Below, one piece after another: positions 63,890-64,000 of a stretch of 64,000 bases of DNA. The position numbers and the translations under genes are program-made. Source of the stretch: Anaerolineae bacterium (GTDB taxonomy: Bacteria; Chloroflexota; Anaerolineae; J036; Brachytrichaceae); the NCBI GenBank assembly GCA_947476335.1, contig CANJQH010000005.1, positions 26,989 to 90,988 of the forward strand, read 5' to 3'. How positions within the stretch are numbered: position 1 is the stretch's first letter; each line of letters begins with the position of its first letter. The notes under the pieces are model-generated. The model was not told the DNA's origin, did not search any database, and saw only the letters and a list, made by a program, of their open reading frames with translations.

Positions 63890-64000
63890 TCGCGACGGCG
63901 TCGCGTCCCCGATAAATTTGCCCATGCCACGCCCGGACCGTTGGTCCGGGCTGGGCAAGCGGCGCGCCTCCGGCGCTTTTTCGTCCAGCATGAGCGCCGG
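63890..64000. repeat. Family D repeat, copy 3 (inverted), at the window end
   Basis: On the minus strand GGACGAAAAAGCGCCGGAGG, then CCCGGACCAACGGTCCGGGC and GGGCAAATTTATCGGGGACG align with copies near 19061 and 38157. Its internal palindrome has G:C where copy 1 has A:T pairs, again keeping the pairing. It may continue beyond the window. Confidence 0.65.

Overview
The window looks like chromosomal DNA of a GC-rich aerobic heterotroph, most likely a member of the Chloroflexota. This is an inference from gene content: a COX15/CtaB fusion, an A2-type cytochrome oxidase, a two-subunit 2-oxoglutarate:ferredoxin oxidoreductase (KorAB), an orphan Mg-chelatase-like AAA/VWA pair and an AroK-AroB fusion. 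No rRNA, prophage, CRISPR array or intact transposase gene is visible. Many genes lack a clear Shine-Dalgarno sequence.

Layout. 1-2444: nusA (cut by the window edge), moaB, tRNA-Thr(CGU). 2602-12971: an almost complete shikimate/tyrosine superoperon (aroH-type chorismate mutase, DAHP synthase, tyrA, aroA, aroE, aroC, aroK-aroB fusion, then aroQ and an MFS transporter). It begins with a consensus promoter, a 29-codon leader peptide rich in Tyr codons, and mutually exclusive antiterminator and terminator hairpins, i.e. an apparent ribosome-mediated tyrosine attenuator. 13196-20540: a CrtI-like desaturase, a Schlafen/AlbA-type ATP-binding protein, an FGE-fold lipid-exported or secreted protein, an unknown protein, ruvB, a YacP/NYN protein and a TauE transporter. 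20537-26291 (minus strand): a cytochrome c oxidase operon with the fused heme A/heme O assembly protein and a 33-residue membrane peptide. 26536-31845: a GntR/FCD regulator, korA, korB, then tyrS. 31938-38895: a class III aminotransferase, a DUF4230 protein, a mycoredoxin-like protein, a VWA/MoxR-like chelatase pair, a WecA-like transferase and a GNAT protein. 38999-49417: GH78 rhamnosidase, FIST protein, gamma-glutamyltransferase, guaB, DinB-like protein, homocysteine S-methyltransferase, DUF1638 and a small methyltransferase-associated protein. 49537-55422: gyrB and the hydantoinase/oxoprolinase pair hyuA-hyuB. 55641-64000: HAD phosphatase, a rearranged phosphate-uptake cluster, a kinase-like protein and the ammonium transporter amt.

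The second theme is small palindromic mobile elements without coding capacity. Family B has six copies, each exactly 94 bp including both flanking TA dinucleotides, every one placed in a reconstructed CTAG site, which points to IS630/Tc1-type mobilisation. Family A (about ten copies, ends GTAACTACTCAGG / CCTGAGTAGTTAC) makes 8-bp target duplications and often sits at gene ends, where its GTAAC terminus can supply the stop codon. Three family-A copies carry a family-B copy nested inside. Central stems differ between copies but stay self-complementary. Four further repeat families (C, D, E, F) are described.

The phosphate cluster is the clearest case of genome remodelling: pstS ends inside a family-A element with an exact 8-bp duplication, pstC runs out of frame into the 3' remnant of a lost pstB, and the next gene encodes a SAM-methyltransferase-like domain fused to a divergent PstA-like permease, followed by an intact pstB.
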